The translations under genes were made by a program, and so were the position numbers. A DNA stretch of 14,245 nucleotides, from the NCBI GenBank assembly GCA_964582415.1, contig CAZOSF010000061.1, positions 1 through 14,245 on the forward strand, in the 5' to 3' direction. Under the pieces are notes generated by a model, which saw nothing but the letters and a program-made list of their open reading frames with translations, was not told the origin of the DNA and searched no databases. Below, piece after piece: positions 1 through 6,800 of the stretch. Numbering within the stretch: position 1 is the first letter of the stretch; every line of letters starts with the position of its first letter. The stretch is from CAZOSF01 sp964582415. GTDB taxonomy: Bacteria; Bacteroidota; Bacteroidia; Flavobacteriales; Flavobacteriaceae.

Positions 1-52
1 GATCACCGGCGAGAACAGCGCGCAGACCGTGAAACGTTTGGTGAAGGAATAA
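1..52 (+). CDS. 3' end of an unidentified gene (partial)
   Basis: An open frame enters the window and stops at TAA 50-52. It encodes a C-terminus reading ITGENSAQTVKRLVKE. A strong terminator 22 bases further on supports this as the genuine end of a gene. The fragment is rich in G/C-ending codons, as are highly expressed genes in flavobacteria. It is too short for me to assign a family. Confidence 0.6.
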   Translation, partial: ITGENSAQTVKRLVKE

Positions 53-73
53 AAAACCATCGCCCTTACACAT

Positions 74-110
74 AAAAAAGACCCCTCCTTTTCGGAGGGG
101 TTTTTTGTTT
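74..110 (+). terminator. Rho-independent terminator
   Basis: The stem CCCCTCC (82-88) pairs perfectly with GGAGGGG (94-100) around the loop TTTTC, followed by six T at 101-106 and TTT after one G. A run of six A at 74-79 precedes the stem, so it could also act on the other strand. It ends the partial gene at 1-52. Its T tract also contains the candidate -33 box (105-107) of the next gene. Confidence 0.93.
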
Positions 111-135
111 TAATCATATTCTACTCGTACTTTTA
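105..135 (+). promoter_or_regulatory. Candidate Bacteroidota promoter for the doxX-alkB pair
   Basis: TTG at 105-107 lies 20 bases before TACTTTTA at 128-135. This is one mismatch from the TAnnTTTG -7 consensus, with a spacer in the accepted range. The start codon is 15 bases downstream of the box. The -33 part sits in the T tract of the preceding terminator. Confidence 0.5.
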
Positions 136-150
136 AATAAAAATTAAACT

Positions 151-501
151 ATGCTTCCTTGGCATCAATATGTTTTCGGTGCAGTGATGGTATTGATAGG
201 GCTCCTTCATCTTCAGAAACCAAAACTATTTGTGAAAATAATACCACCCTATCTACCCAATCCGAATAACTTGGTAGTATGGTCGGGCATCTTGGAAATG
301 ATTTTTGGCTTTATGCTTTTGAATATTAATTCACAGAAGACTGCAGCAATTGCCATAATAGTTTTATTGATACTGTATTTACCCGTACATATTCACATGC
401 TAAAGAATAAAGAAGCCTCCCTTGGACTTCCAAAATGGGTGCTTATTTTACGTTTACCCTTTCAGTTTGTTTTGCTTTATTGGGTCTATCAATATGTTTA
501 A
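151..501 (+). CDS. DoxX-like small integral membrane protein
   Basis: This 116-residue protein is almost entirely hydrophobic, with four probable membrane helices near residues 7-22, 40-58, 64-84 and 97-116. The motif IPPYLPNP followed by WSGILEMIFG near residues 31-53 is typical of small DoxX/DoxD-like proteins found across Bacteroidota. The family is loosely linked to membrane redox processes, but the reaction of this branch is unknown. The ATG at 151 is the only sensible start and follows an A/T-rich leader. The gene ends TAA at 499-501, eight bases into the alkB-like gene, so the two are probably translated from one message. There is no obvious functional link to DNA repair, so the pairing may be only positional. 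Confidence 0.8.
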   Translation: MLPWHQYVFGAVMVLIGLLHLQKPKLFVKIIPPYLPNPNNLVVWSGILEMIFGFMLLNINSQKTAAIAIIVLLILYLPVHIHMLKNKEASLGLPKWVLILRLPFQFVLLYWVYQYV

Positions 502-1114
502 TCTAGACGCTTTTATTTCGAAATCACAAGAAGAAAAAATACTACTGCCACTGGAGGATGCAGAATTAATTTATTTCCCTACTTTCCTTCCTGCTCTCAA
601 AGCAGACCATTATTTCAATACTTTGTCATCCATCACACAATGGCGACAAGACCCTATTACCCTATTTGGTAAAACATACCCACAGCCAAGGCTTACCGCC
701 TTATATGGGAATAATGGACATTCGTATTCTTACTCTGGAATTACCATGGAGCCTCTTGCCTTTAACCATATTCACCTAGAAATACTGAATCTGTTAAAGC
801 ACGTATGCAACACCCGTTTTACTACCGTTTTGTTAAATCTTTATCGTGATGGACAAGACAGCAATGGCTGGCACAGTGATGATGAGAAAGAGTTAGGAGA
901 TAACCCAGTAATTGCTTCTTTGAGTTTAGGAGCTGAACGGGTTTTTCATTTAAAACACAAAAAAAGGAAGGAAGCACGCTATCGTTTCACCCTTCATCAT
1001 GGCAGTCTGCTGTTAATGCAGGGAGCAACTCAGCACCATTGGCAACACCAATTGCCCAAATCGAAAAAAATTCAGGAGCCAAGAATCAACTTGACTTTTA
1101 GAAAAATTGAATAG
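494..1114 (+). CDS. alkB: AlkB-type 2-oxoglutarate/Fe(II) dioxygenase (DNA dealkylation repair)
   Basis: This 206-residue protein is expected to remove methyl groups oxidatively from 1-methyladenine and 3-methylcytosine in DNA. The iron ligands are visible: H127 and D129 in GWHSDDEKELG and H185 in HHWQHQLP. R197 and R203 in PRINLTFRK match the 2-oxoglutarate-binding arginines. The context NLYRDGQDSNGWHSDDE resembles human ALKBH2/ALKBH3 more than E. coli AlkB, as is usual for the short bacterial forms. The frame is open further upstream, from 422, but those extra 24 residues lie inside the doxX-like gene and look like its shadow. The ATG at 494 gives the expected family length and an 8-base overlap. 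It ends only 8 bases from the stop of the convergent nuclease gene, leaving no room for a separate terminator. Confidence 0.93.
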   Translation: MFNLDAFISKSQEEKILLPLEDAELIYFPTFLPALKADHYFNTLSSITQWRQDPITLFGKTYPQPRLTALYGNNGHSYSYSGITMEPLAFNHIHLEILNLLKHVCNTRFTTVLLNLYRDGQDSNGWHSDDEKELGDNPVIASLSLGAERVFHLKHKKRKEARYRFTLHHGSLLLMQGATQHHWQHQLPKSKKIQEPRINLTFRKIE

Positions 1115-1122
1115 GGAGTTCC

Positions 1123-1902
1123 TTAGGAGAAAATCTCGTTCAAAATTGTGGCCAAGCGCAATCCCCCTTTGTGCAGTTGATGTCGAACGGTATGTGCGTA
1201 ACGATACATATAAGGATACCATAATTTTTCCCCTACTTCGGTATGCTCGTATATATCCAAACAAAGATTTCTGCTCTCATACATCCAGTCGATTATGGTC
1301 CCACTTTGGATGTCGGCAATTTCAGATGCAGAGAGCTTCTTTCTGTTTTCAGCCAATTCGGTATAGGACATACCAAATTTTTCAATGATCCGCTCGTCCC
1401 AAACATGGTGAAGGTTCACACCCTCATCAAACCAACGAACTTGTAGGTCGTTACCCCCACGGTCCTTCGCCATCCCTACGTGCAAAGGTTGGTGTAAATC
1501 TCCCATGAAGTGTACCAATAATTTAAGATAGAAAGCTTTATCCTCCTTACTCGAATTCTTATCTTTTAATACCTCTTTACACTTTTCAATCCCTCTGATA
1601 ATATCACCCTTTTCACTTTTAGGATGGTCTTCATAGGTAGCATCGAATGGAAAATTCACATAGTGCCAAGGACTGAAATCTTTATATCTTGAATCGCTTT
1701 TGATCTCATCGGCATAGGTGGAAACCAAAGCCAAGGAATCCCCGTCTAGAATTTCGGAAATAACTGCTCTTACTTCAGGAGTAAGATATTCATTAGCCAC
1801 TTCACCTACCACACGATGCCCAGTTGGGCCCCAGTCGGAAATAGCCCCTTTCATTGAATGAAGTGAAATTAAAACGATCAGACAAAAGAAGAATGTACGC
1901 AT
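1123..1902 (-). CDS. Secreted S1/P1-family zinc nuclease
   Basis: This 259-residue protein has an N-terminal signal peptide (hydrophobic residues 4-14) and should act in the periplasm or outside the cell, cutting single-stranded DNA/RNA or releasing 3'-phosphate for nutrient recovery. All P1 nuclease zinc ligands have counterparts at the right spacing: W24, H29, D65, H80, H131 and D135 in HFMGDLHQPLH, H141, H165 and D169. The mature P1 enzyme begins at the tryptophan, whose amino group binds zinc. Here D23 precedes W24, and the best-looking cleavage site (A20-I-S22) would leave one residue before it. The ATG at 1900-1902 has a perfect TATCTTTG -7 box 15 bases upstream. The gene is divergent from the hydrolase at 2020. 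Confidence 0.93.
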   Translation of the reverse strand: MRTFFFCLIVLISLHSMKGAISDWGPTGHRVVGEVANEYLTPEVRAVISEILDGDSLALVSTYADEIKSDSRYKDFSPWHYVNFPFDATYEDHPKSEKGDIIRGIEKCKEVLKDKNSSKEDKAFYLKLLVHFMGDLHQPLHVGMAKDRGGNDLQVRWFDEGVNLHHVWDERIIEKFGMSYTELAENRKKLSASEIADIQSGTIIDWMYESRNLCLDIYEHTEVGEKLWYPYMYRYAHTVRHQLHKGGLRLATILNEIFS

Positions 1903-1916
1903 GTTGTAATTTTTGC

Positions 1917-1924
1917 CAAAGATA
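1917..1924 (-). promoter_or_regulatory. Candidate -7 box of the nuclease gene
   Basis: Read on the minus strand, this is TATCTTTG, an exact match to TAnnTTTG, located 15 bases before the nuclease ATG. No TTG is seen at the usual -33 distance, so only the -7 part is supported. Confidence 0.5.
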
Positions 1925-1959
1925 CAAACGAATGAATGTTGAAAGATAATTTGACGTTA

Positions 1960-1976
1960 ACTTTATACCATAAAGT
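1960..1976. promoter_or_regulatory. Perfect inverted repeat in a divergent intergenic region, candidate operator
   Basis: ACTTTAT (1960-1966) and ATAAAGT (1970-1976) form a perfect 7-base inverted repeat around ACC. It lies between two divergent genes for secreted hydrolytic enzymes, about 36 bases upstream of the nuclease -7 box, where a dimeric regulator could bind. No T tract follows, so it is not a terminator. The binding factor is unknown, and A/T-rich palindromes can arise by chance. Confidence 0.35.
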
Positions 1977-2019
1977 CACGCTAGACGTTAATATTGTGTA
2001 CATTTAAGAAAACAATGCT

Positions 2020-2952
2020 ATGAAAATCTGGTTGCTTTTGTTGTTCTTCCCTGTGGTTTTGTGGGCGCAATTTGATAAACCCACAAAAAATAACACTACT
2101 GAATTAAAAATTTCGCCCTTTATCGAAGGCAGTATACTACTACCCGATGCTATCAAGCAACCTCCACTGGTAATTTTGATTGGTGGTTCGGGACCTATTG
2201 ATCGCGATGGGAATCAACCGATGGTGAAAAACAATTCCCTAAAACTTCTTGCTGAAGGTTTAAAAACGAAAGGAATTGCCACATTTAGGTACGATAAGCG
2301 TATTGTTAAGCAATTGCAAACGGGTGACTTTACAGAAGAAACTATTCGTTTTGACGATTTTATTAAGGATGCCATCGATGTTATAGAATATTTCAAAAAA
2401 TCGAATGCCTTTTCGAAATTGATTGTCGTGGGCCATAGCCAGGGTTCCTTGGTAGGAATGATTGCCGCTAAAGGTAGAGCGGATGCTTTTGTTTCTTTGG
2501 CGGGTGCTGGACAGGAGATAGACGATGTTATTGTAGATCAGATTGAAAAACAATCCCCTGGTTTGAAGAATAATGCACGCTCTGCCTTTGATGATTTGCG
2601 AGCGAACGGTATTGCAGTACAATACAGTCCGTATTTAGCTTCTATTTTCAGAGCCTCATTACAACCCTTTTTAATTAGCTGGATGAAGTATGACCCACAA
2701 GAGGAATTATCAAAATTGGAAATGCCAATTCTCATAGTTAATGGAGATAAGGACCTTCAGGTGCAAATTTCAGAAGCCGAGAAATTACACAAAGCCAAAC
2801 CGGGAGCGGACTTTAAAATCATTCAAGGCATGAACCATATCTTCAGGAATATTGAAGGAGACGACCTCGATAATCAGAAAACCTATAACAATCCTTCGCT
2901 TCCCATTATGCCCGAATTGGTAGATGTTATAGCCGCCTTCATCAACCCATAA
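2020..2952 (+). CDS. Secreted alpha/beta-hydrolase (serine esterase/peptidase-like)
   Basis: This 310-residue protein has a short signal peptide (residues 1-16, ending VLWAQ). It belongs to the alpha/beta-hydrolase fold, close to the S33/dienelactone-hydrolase-like groups of Bacteroidota. The GGSGPIDRDGN stretch (55-65) is the usual oxyanion region of this subgroup. S140 in GHSQG is the nucleophile, D245 in NGDKDLQV the likely acid and H273 in GMNH the base. Substrate cannot be read from sequence; an acyl ester or peptide is possible. A weak -7-like TACATTTA lies at 1999-2006. The next gene begins 31 bases downstream on the same strand, so co-transcription with the DUF819 transporter is possible. 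Confidence 0.88.
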   Translation: MKIWLLLLFFPVVLWAQFDKPTKNNTTELKISPFIEGSILLPDAIKQPPLVILIGGSGPIDRDGNQPMVKNNSLKLLAEGLKTKGIATFRYDKRIVKQLQTGDFTEETIRFDDFIKDAIDVIEYFKKSNAFSKLIVVGHSQGSLVGMIAAKGRADAFVSLAGAGQEIDDVIVDQIEKQSPGLKNNARSAFDDLRANGIAVQYSPYLASIFRASLQPFLISWMKYDPQEELSKLEMPILIVNGDKDLQVQISEAEKLHKAKPGADFKIIQGMNHIFRNIEGDDLDNQKTYNNPSLPIMPELVDVIAAFINP

Positions 2953-2983
2953 TTTTATTGTATTTTGCGGAAAAATCAACCGA

Positions 2984-4321
2984 ATGCTATCAATTTTTCC
3001 GCTCGCTGTAAAGGACACCACTCCCCTTTTTACCAGTGATACCATTGTTTTCGGGCTATTAATGCTCGCTCTTGGATTTATCTTTTACACCTCTTCCCAA
3101 AAATCCGGGTTTTGGTTTAAATTCTATAAGATCATTCCTGCCCTTTTCATGGCGTATTTCCTTCCTGCGTTATTTACTTCCATGGGTTGGATTGCACCTG
3201 ATTGGGTGACCATCTCTGAATCTGGGGAAGAAATCCATGGCACTTCTCAACTATACTATGTAGCCAGTCGCTATTTACTGCCCGCAGCACTTGTATTGAT
3301 GACACTAAGTCTCGATTTGAAAGCCGTTTTTAATTTAGGCCCAAAAGCCCTGATCATGTTCTTTACAGGAACCGTGGGAATCATTTTAGGTGGCCCCATT
3401 GCGGTTTTAATCGTGGGATTGATTTCCCCAGAAACGGTGGGAGGTGAAGGTGCCGATGCAGCGTGGCGTGGCCTATCAACTCTAGCTGGAAGCTGGATTG
3501 GAGGTGGTGCAAACCAAGCTGCCATGTTGGAAATTTATGGCTATAACCAAAAATTATACGGACAGATGGTGTTTGTAGATATTGTAGTAGCCAATATCTG
3601 GATGGCACTTATTCTGATTGGAATCGGAAAAGCAGATAAATTCGATAAATGGTTAAAAGCGGATACCTCGGCTATTGAAAACCTAAAAGAACGCGTATCA
3701 AGCTATACCGCTAAGGTAACTCGCAACCCTTCCTTAGCTGATTATTTAATTCTGGGAGCTATCGCATTTGGAACCGTGGGGCTTTCCCATCTAGTTGCCG
3801 ACTTTATGAGCAGTTATTTTGAGAGTTATGTAAATGGACTTCCCAAAGGTCTAACTAGAAATTCCCTTACCTTTTTGAATTCACAGTTCTTTTGGATGAT
3901 CTCGACCGCTACAATCATAGGCGTTATTTTAAGTTACACTCCATTGAAACAATATGAGGGAGCAGGTGCCAGTAAAGTTGGGGGTGTTTTTATTTATATC
4001 CTCGTTGCTACCATCGGTATGAAAATGAATCTCTCTATGATTTTCGACAATCTCCTTCTTATTTTGGTAGGACTCATATGGATAGCCTTTCACGCTGGCT
4101 TACTCATCGGTGTAGCCAAACTGGTAAAGGCCCCCTATTTCTTCCTAGCAGTAGGGAGTCAGGCGAATGTAGGTGGAGCAGCTTCTGCTCCCGTGGTTGC
4201 ATCAGCATTTCATACCTCACTCGCCACCGTTGGGGTGTTACTCGCAGTATTTGGATACGCCATTGGTACCATCGGTGCTGTAGCCTGTACCTTTTTGATG
4301 CAAATTGTGTCTGCCAGTTGA
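2984..4321 (+). CDS. DUF819-family integral membrane protein (putative transporter)
   Basis: This 445-residue polytopic inner-membrane protein has about ten or more hydrophobic segments and matches the DUF819 (YjcL-like) family in length and composition. Each half contains a glycine-rich motif inside a membrane region: GSWIGGGANQA near residues 169-179 and GSQANVGGAASA near 391-402. This points to an internally duplicated transporter fold of the kind found in cation/anion antiporter-like proteins; that link is inference. The substrate is unknown. The ATG at 2984 puts the charged KDTTP stretch before the first helix. A 7-base near-match to the -7 box, TATTTTG, lies at 2961-2967, so the gene may have its own promoter or share the hydrolase message. 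Confidence 0.85.
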   Translation: MLSIFPLAVKDTTPLFTSDTIVFGLLMLALGFIFYTSSQKSGFWFKFYKIIPALFMAYFLPALFTSMGWIAPDWVTISESGEEIHGTSQLYYVASRYLLPAALVLMTLSLDLKAVFNLGPKALIMFFTGTVGIILGGPIAVLIVGLISPETVGGEGADAAWRGLSTLAGSWIGGGANQAAMLEIYGYNQKLYGQMVFVDIVVANIWMALILIGIGKADKFDKWLKADTSAIENLKERVSSYTAKVTRNPSLADYLILGAIAFGTVGLSHLVADFMSSYFESYVNGLPKGLTRNSLTFLNSQFFWMISTATIIGVILSYTPLKQYEGAGASKVGGVFIYILVATIGMKMNLSMIFDNLLLILVGLIWIAFHAGLLIGVAKLVKAPYFFLAVGSQANVGGAASAPVVASAFHTSLATVGVLLAVFGYAIGTIGAVACTFLMQIVSAS

Positions 4322-4348
4322 ATTATTCGCGGCTAAATAGCATCTTTG
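4318..4348 (+). promoter_or_regulatory. Candidate promoter for the DUF4369 lipoprotein
   Basis: TTG at 4318-4320 (overlapping the upstream stop codon) is followed after 20 bases by CATCTTTG at 4341-4348, one mismatch from TAnnTTTG. Transcription would begin near 4354, which excludes the TTG codon at 4346 as a start and supports the ATG at 4367. Confidence 0.5.
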
Positions 4349-4366
4349 CACCTTCAAAATATTAGT

Positions 4367-5074
4367 ATGAGACATTTTCTTATTATTCTGTTAGGATTAT
4401 TGTTATTGGTCTCCTGTGGAGGCGACAACAATGCATTGCGACTTCATGGAGAGATCAAAGGGCTTAAAAAAGGGACTGTGCTACTTCAGAAAATGGAGGA
4501 CACCAGCCTTATTAGCCTGGATTCCATTCGTATTGATGGAAATTCATACTTTGAATTTACCCATTCCCTTTCAGAACCGGAAGTGTTTTATTTAACCATG
4601 CGTTTTGATGACAGTATCCGTACCGAAAAGCGCATTCCTTTTTTTGCCGAAGCTTCAGAAATGAAGGTAACCTCTACCCTAGAGGATTTCGAATTGGAAA
4701 GTAAGGTGAGCGGTTCAGCAAACCAGGAGCTCTGGAATGATTATCAAGTTTTAATGGGGCGATATAGGGACCGAAATTTAGAGCTCATCGAAAATCAACT
4801 GAATGCCCTTAGAGAAAATAAAGATTCACTGGCCAATGTATATGCATCCCAGCAGCAGCGATTACGCAGCACGCAATATCTTGCTACTATCAATTTCGCA
4901 AAAAATCACAATGATATGGAATTGGCGCCCTTCCTAATGCTATCGGAAGTTTATGATGCCAATTTAAAATACCATGACACCATTTATAAACTGCTTACCC
5001 CAAAAATAAAAGACTCCAAATACGGTAAAGCATTGGAGTCTTTCATTCAAGAACGTAGAATCGATTCCTTATAG
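4367..5074 (+). CDS. DUF4369-type lipoprotein without a thioredoxin domain
   Basis: This 235-residue protein begins with a lipoprotein signal ending LLVSCGG, with C17 as the lipidated cysteine. Residues 25-110 (LHGEIKGLKKGTVLLQ and following) resemble DUF4369, the N-terminal domain of many Bacteroidota membrane-anchored thioredoxin-like proteins. A helical, charged region (about 120-175) follows, and the chain stops at SKYGKALESFIQERRID. In longer relatives, the CxxC thioredoxin domain would begin about there. No CxxC is present, so it cannot do disulfide exchange by itself. It could be a stand-alone binding or scaffold version. I chose the ATG at 4367 over an upstream TTG because it gives a clean lipoprotein signal and lies downstream of the promoter. 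It overlaps the convergent small gene by six bases. Confidence 0.82.
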   Translation: MRHFLIILLGLLLLVSCGGDNNALRLHGEIKGLKKGTVLLQKMEDTSLISLDSIRIDGNSYFEFTHSLSEPEVFYLTMRFDDSIRTEKRIPFFAEASEMKVTSTLEDFELESKVSGSANQELWNDYQVLMGRYRDRNLELIENQLNALRENKDSLANVYASQQQRLRSTQYLATINFAKNHNDMELAPFLMLSEVYDANLKYHDTIYKLLTPKIKDSKYGKALESFIQERRIDSL

Positions 5075-5335
5075 GGCGTTGATCTTGTCGATCAGTTTTC
5101 TTCCACGGGTTTCCAATTCTTGGCTTATTCCTTTGAAATGGGCCTTTTGGTTTTCTACACCCTTTTCGTTCACCTTTGCAATAAGCTCATCGAAGGTCTC
5201 TATGGCCTCATCAATGATTTTATCCGATTTGTCGGTGCCTTTCTCAGGATTCGTTATTTCCCAGATATATACCGCTTCGATGATATCTCCCAATACATAG
5301 TTGATATCTTTCTTTAGGTTTTTAATACTCGCCAT
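5069..5335 (-). CDS. Small helical protein of unknown function
   Basis: This 88-residue soluble protein has no signal peptide or cysteine and is rich in Lys, Glu, Asp and Ile. It reads as three or four amphipathic helices. I do not recognise a named domain. Its reading frame has a good ATG, a matching TACTTTTG -7 box 18 bases upstream (5353-5360) and protein-like composition, so I consider it real. It lies 35 bases downstream of manA on the same strand and could also be the last gene of the idi operon. Its stop overlaps the stop of the lipoprotein gene on the other strand by six bases. Confidence 0.75.
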   Translation of the reverse strand: MASIKNLKKDINYVLGDIIEAVYIWEITNPEKGTDKSDKIIDEAIETFDELIAKVNEKGVENQKAHFKGISQELETRGRKLIDKINAL

Positions 5336-5352
5336 AATGTGCTAATTTTTTA

Positions 5353-5360
5353 CAAAAGTA
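5353..5360 (-). promoter_or_regulatory. Candidate -7 box for the 88-residue gene
   Basis: The minus strand reads TACTTTTG, an exact TAnnTTTG match, 17 bases upstream of the start codon and just after the manA stop. No TTG is seen at -33 spacing. Confidence 0.4.
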
Positions 5361-5370
5361 CATAAATATT

Positions 5371-6357
5371 CTAGGTAGAAGGGACATATACCTCCAAAAT
5401 AGTAGCACCTTTTGTATCGATATTTACCGATTCGATACAGGCCGGAAGAAGCACTGTATCCCCAATTTTTATTTCTAGAGCACCCAATTCAGTAAAAAGT
5501 CTGGCATTCCCTTCGGTGCACATATACACGATGAAAGAATCTATAGAACGATAATCACGCTCCATAGACTGCGACAATTTTAGAAGGGAAGTATGAAAGA
5601 ATGGAGACTCACAGAGAAGTGTAGGTTTGTTCCATTCAGGATTCACTGCAAGCTCGGCCTCTTTGGAAGTTGTAAACGACATTACATCCAATGCTTCTGC
5701 AGTATGCAATTCCCTTAGGTTTCCATCAATGTCCGGTCGGTTCCAATCGTAAATCCGATAGGTGATATCGGATGTTTGTTGTATTTCTGCCAGTACAATT
5801 CCACCTCCTATGGCATGAACCGTTCCTGGACTTAAATAAAAAGTATCTCCCTTTTTTACGGGGACCTCTCTCATAATCTCGGCAACCGTACCTTTATCGA
5901 GAGCCTTCAAATAGTCTTCTTGAGTAAATCTATCCTTGAACCCCAATACTAAACGAGCTTCCTCTTCTGCTGATAGCACATACCACATTTCGGTTTTTCC
6001 GAAGGAGTTATGACGCTTTTGGGCTATGGTATCATCTGGATGTACTTGGATGGATAAGTCTTGCTGCGCATCGATAAACTTGAACAACAACGGAAATGCC
6101 TCCCTGTATTGTTCATACACTTTTTTCCCCACCAAAGCTTCTTTGTATTCGGAAATTAAATCGGTTAGTAACTTTCCAGTAAGCGGTCCAGTATTCACTT
6201 GGGAAACAGCTCCATCAACCCCAGACAACTCCCAACTTTCTCCAATTTTTTCAGAAGCTTTTTTACCAAATAGCTCATGTAATTTTTTCCCACCCCAAAC
6301 TTTTGGTTGTAGAATGGGCTCGAAACGCAGTGGATATAATGGTATGGAAGGCTTCAT
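5371..6357 (-). CDS. manA: Mannose-6-phosphate isomerase, class I
   Basis: This 328-residue cytosolic zinc enzyme interconverts mannose-6-phosphate and fructose-6-phosphate, feeding GDP-mannose and glycan synthesis or mannose use. The zinc ligands are clear: Q104 and H106 in SIQVHPDD, E123 in GKTEMWYV and H181 in SPGTVHAIG. R201 in TYRIYDWNR is the conserved active-site arginine. The length fits the short Bacillus-type form rather than the roughly 390-residue E. coli form. Its ATG (6355-6357) shares one base with the TAA of the peroxiredoxin gene, a TAATG junction that implies translational coupling at the end of the idi operon. Confidence 0.95.
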   Translation of the reverse strand: MKPSIPLYPLRFEPILQPKVWGGKKLHELFGKKASEKIGESWELSGVDGAVSQVNTGPLTGKLLTDLISEYKEALVGKKVYEQYREAFPLLFKFIDAQQDLSIQVHPDDTIAQKRHNSFGKTEMWYVLSAEEEARLVLGFKDRFTQEDYLKALDKGTVAEIMREVPVKKGDTFYLSPGTVHAIGGGIVLAEIQQTSDITYRIYDWNRPDIDGNLRELHTAEALDVMSFTTSKEAELAVNPEWNKPTLLCESPFFHTSLLKLSQSMERDYRSIDSFIVYMCTEGNARLFTELGALEIKIGDTVLLPACIESVNIDTKGATILEVYVPST

Positions 6358-6800
6358 TAGTGTTTATTAAAATAAGACAGAACAGAAGATATGTGACCTG
6401 CTGGATAAAGTGATCTGTACTTGTGCACCAGTCGCCCATTTTCATCAAAAACAAAGGTTTCCCTTCCAGGAAATAACCCTAAAACCGAATTCTTTACATT
6501 GAAAAGTTTTCGAATCTTCCCTTTTACATCCGCTAAAATAGGGTATTCCAAAGAATACTTGGAAGCAAAACGTGCATGCGATGAAGTTGTGTCTGAACTA
6601 ATCCCAACTACTTGGATTCCCATTTCAATAAATTCGTCCATAGAATCGCGAAAACCGCACGCTTGTTGGGTGCATCCTGGAGTAAAATCCTTTGGGTAAA
6701 AAAACAGCACCAAAGGTTTTCCGATAAAATCATTACTTTTTAAGCTATTGCCATGCTGATCAGGCAACTCGAAATCAGGTATGCTTGCTCCTATTTCCAT
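6357..6800 (-). CDS. bcp: Bcp-type thioredoxin-dependent peroxiredoxin
   Basis: This 147-residue cytosolic peroxidase reduces hydrogen peroxide and organic hydroperoxides using thioredoxin. The active site is PKDFTPGCTQQACGF, with peroxidatic C43 and resolving C48 in the CxxxxC spacing of atypical two-cysteine Bcp/PrxQ enzymes. R113 in GRETFVF is the conserved arginine of the active site. The frame can be extended one codon to a TTG. The ATG at 6798-6800 is preferred because it shares its A with the TGA of the upstream pterin synthase gene (TGATG), the same coupling style as the rest of the operon. Confidence 0.94.
   Translation of the reverse strand: MEIGASIPDFELPDQHGNSLKSNDFIGKPLVLFFYPKDFTPGCTQQACGFRDSMDEFIEMGIQVVGISSDTTSSHARFASKYSLEYPILADVKGKIRKLFNVKNSVLGLFPGRETFVFDENGRLVHKYRSLYPAGHISSVLSYFNKH

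Noticed and set aside
422..493. Upstream extension of the AlkB frame by 24 residues
   Set aside because: It overlaps the membrane protein gene, looks like its frame shadow and has no family match; the ATG at 494 gives the usual length.
1951..1970. TTGACG followed by TATACC as a sigma-70-type promoter
   Set aside because: The spacing is only eight bases, and Bacteroidota use a different consensus.
4078..4365. Plus-strand frame overlapping the end of the DUF819 gene
   Set aside because: It is a shifted-frame shadow with no membrane character or family resemblance.
4346..4366. Seven-residue N-terminal extension of the lipoprotein from a TTG codon
   Set aside because: The TTG is part of the likely -7 promoter box, and the extension would spoil the lipoprotein signal.
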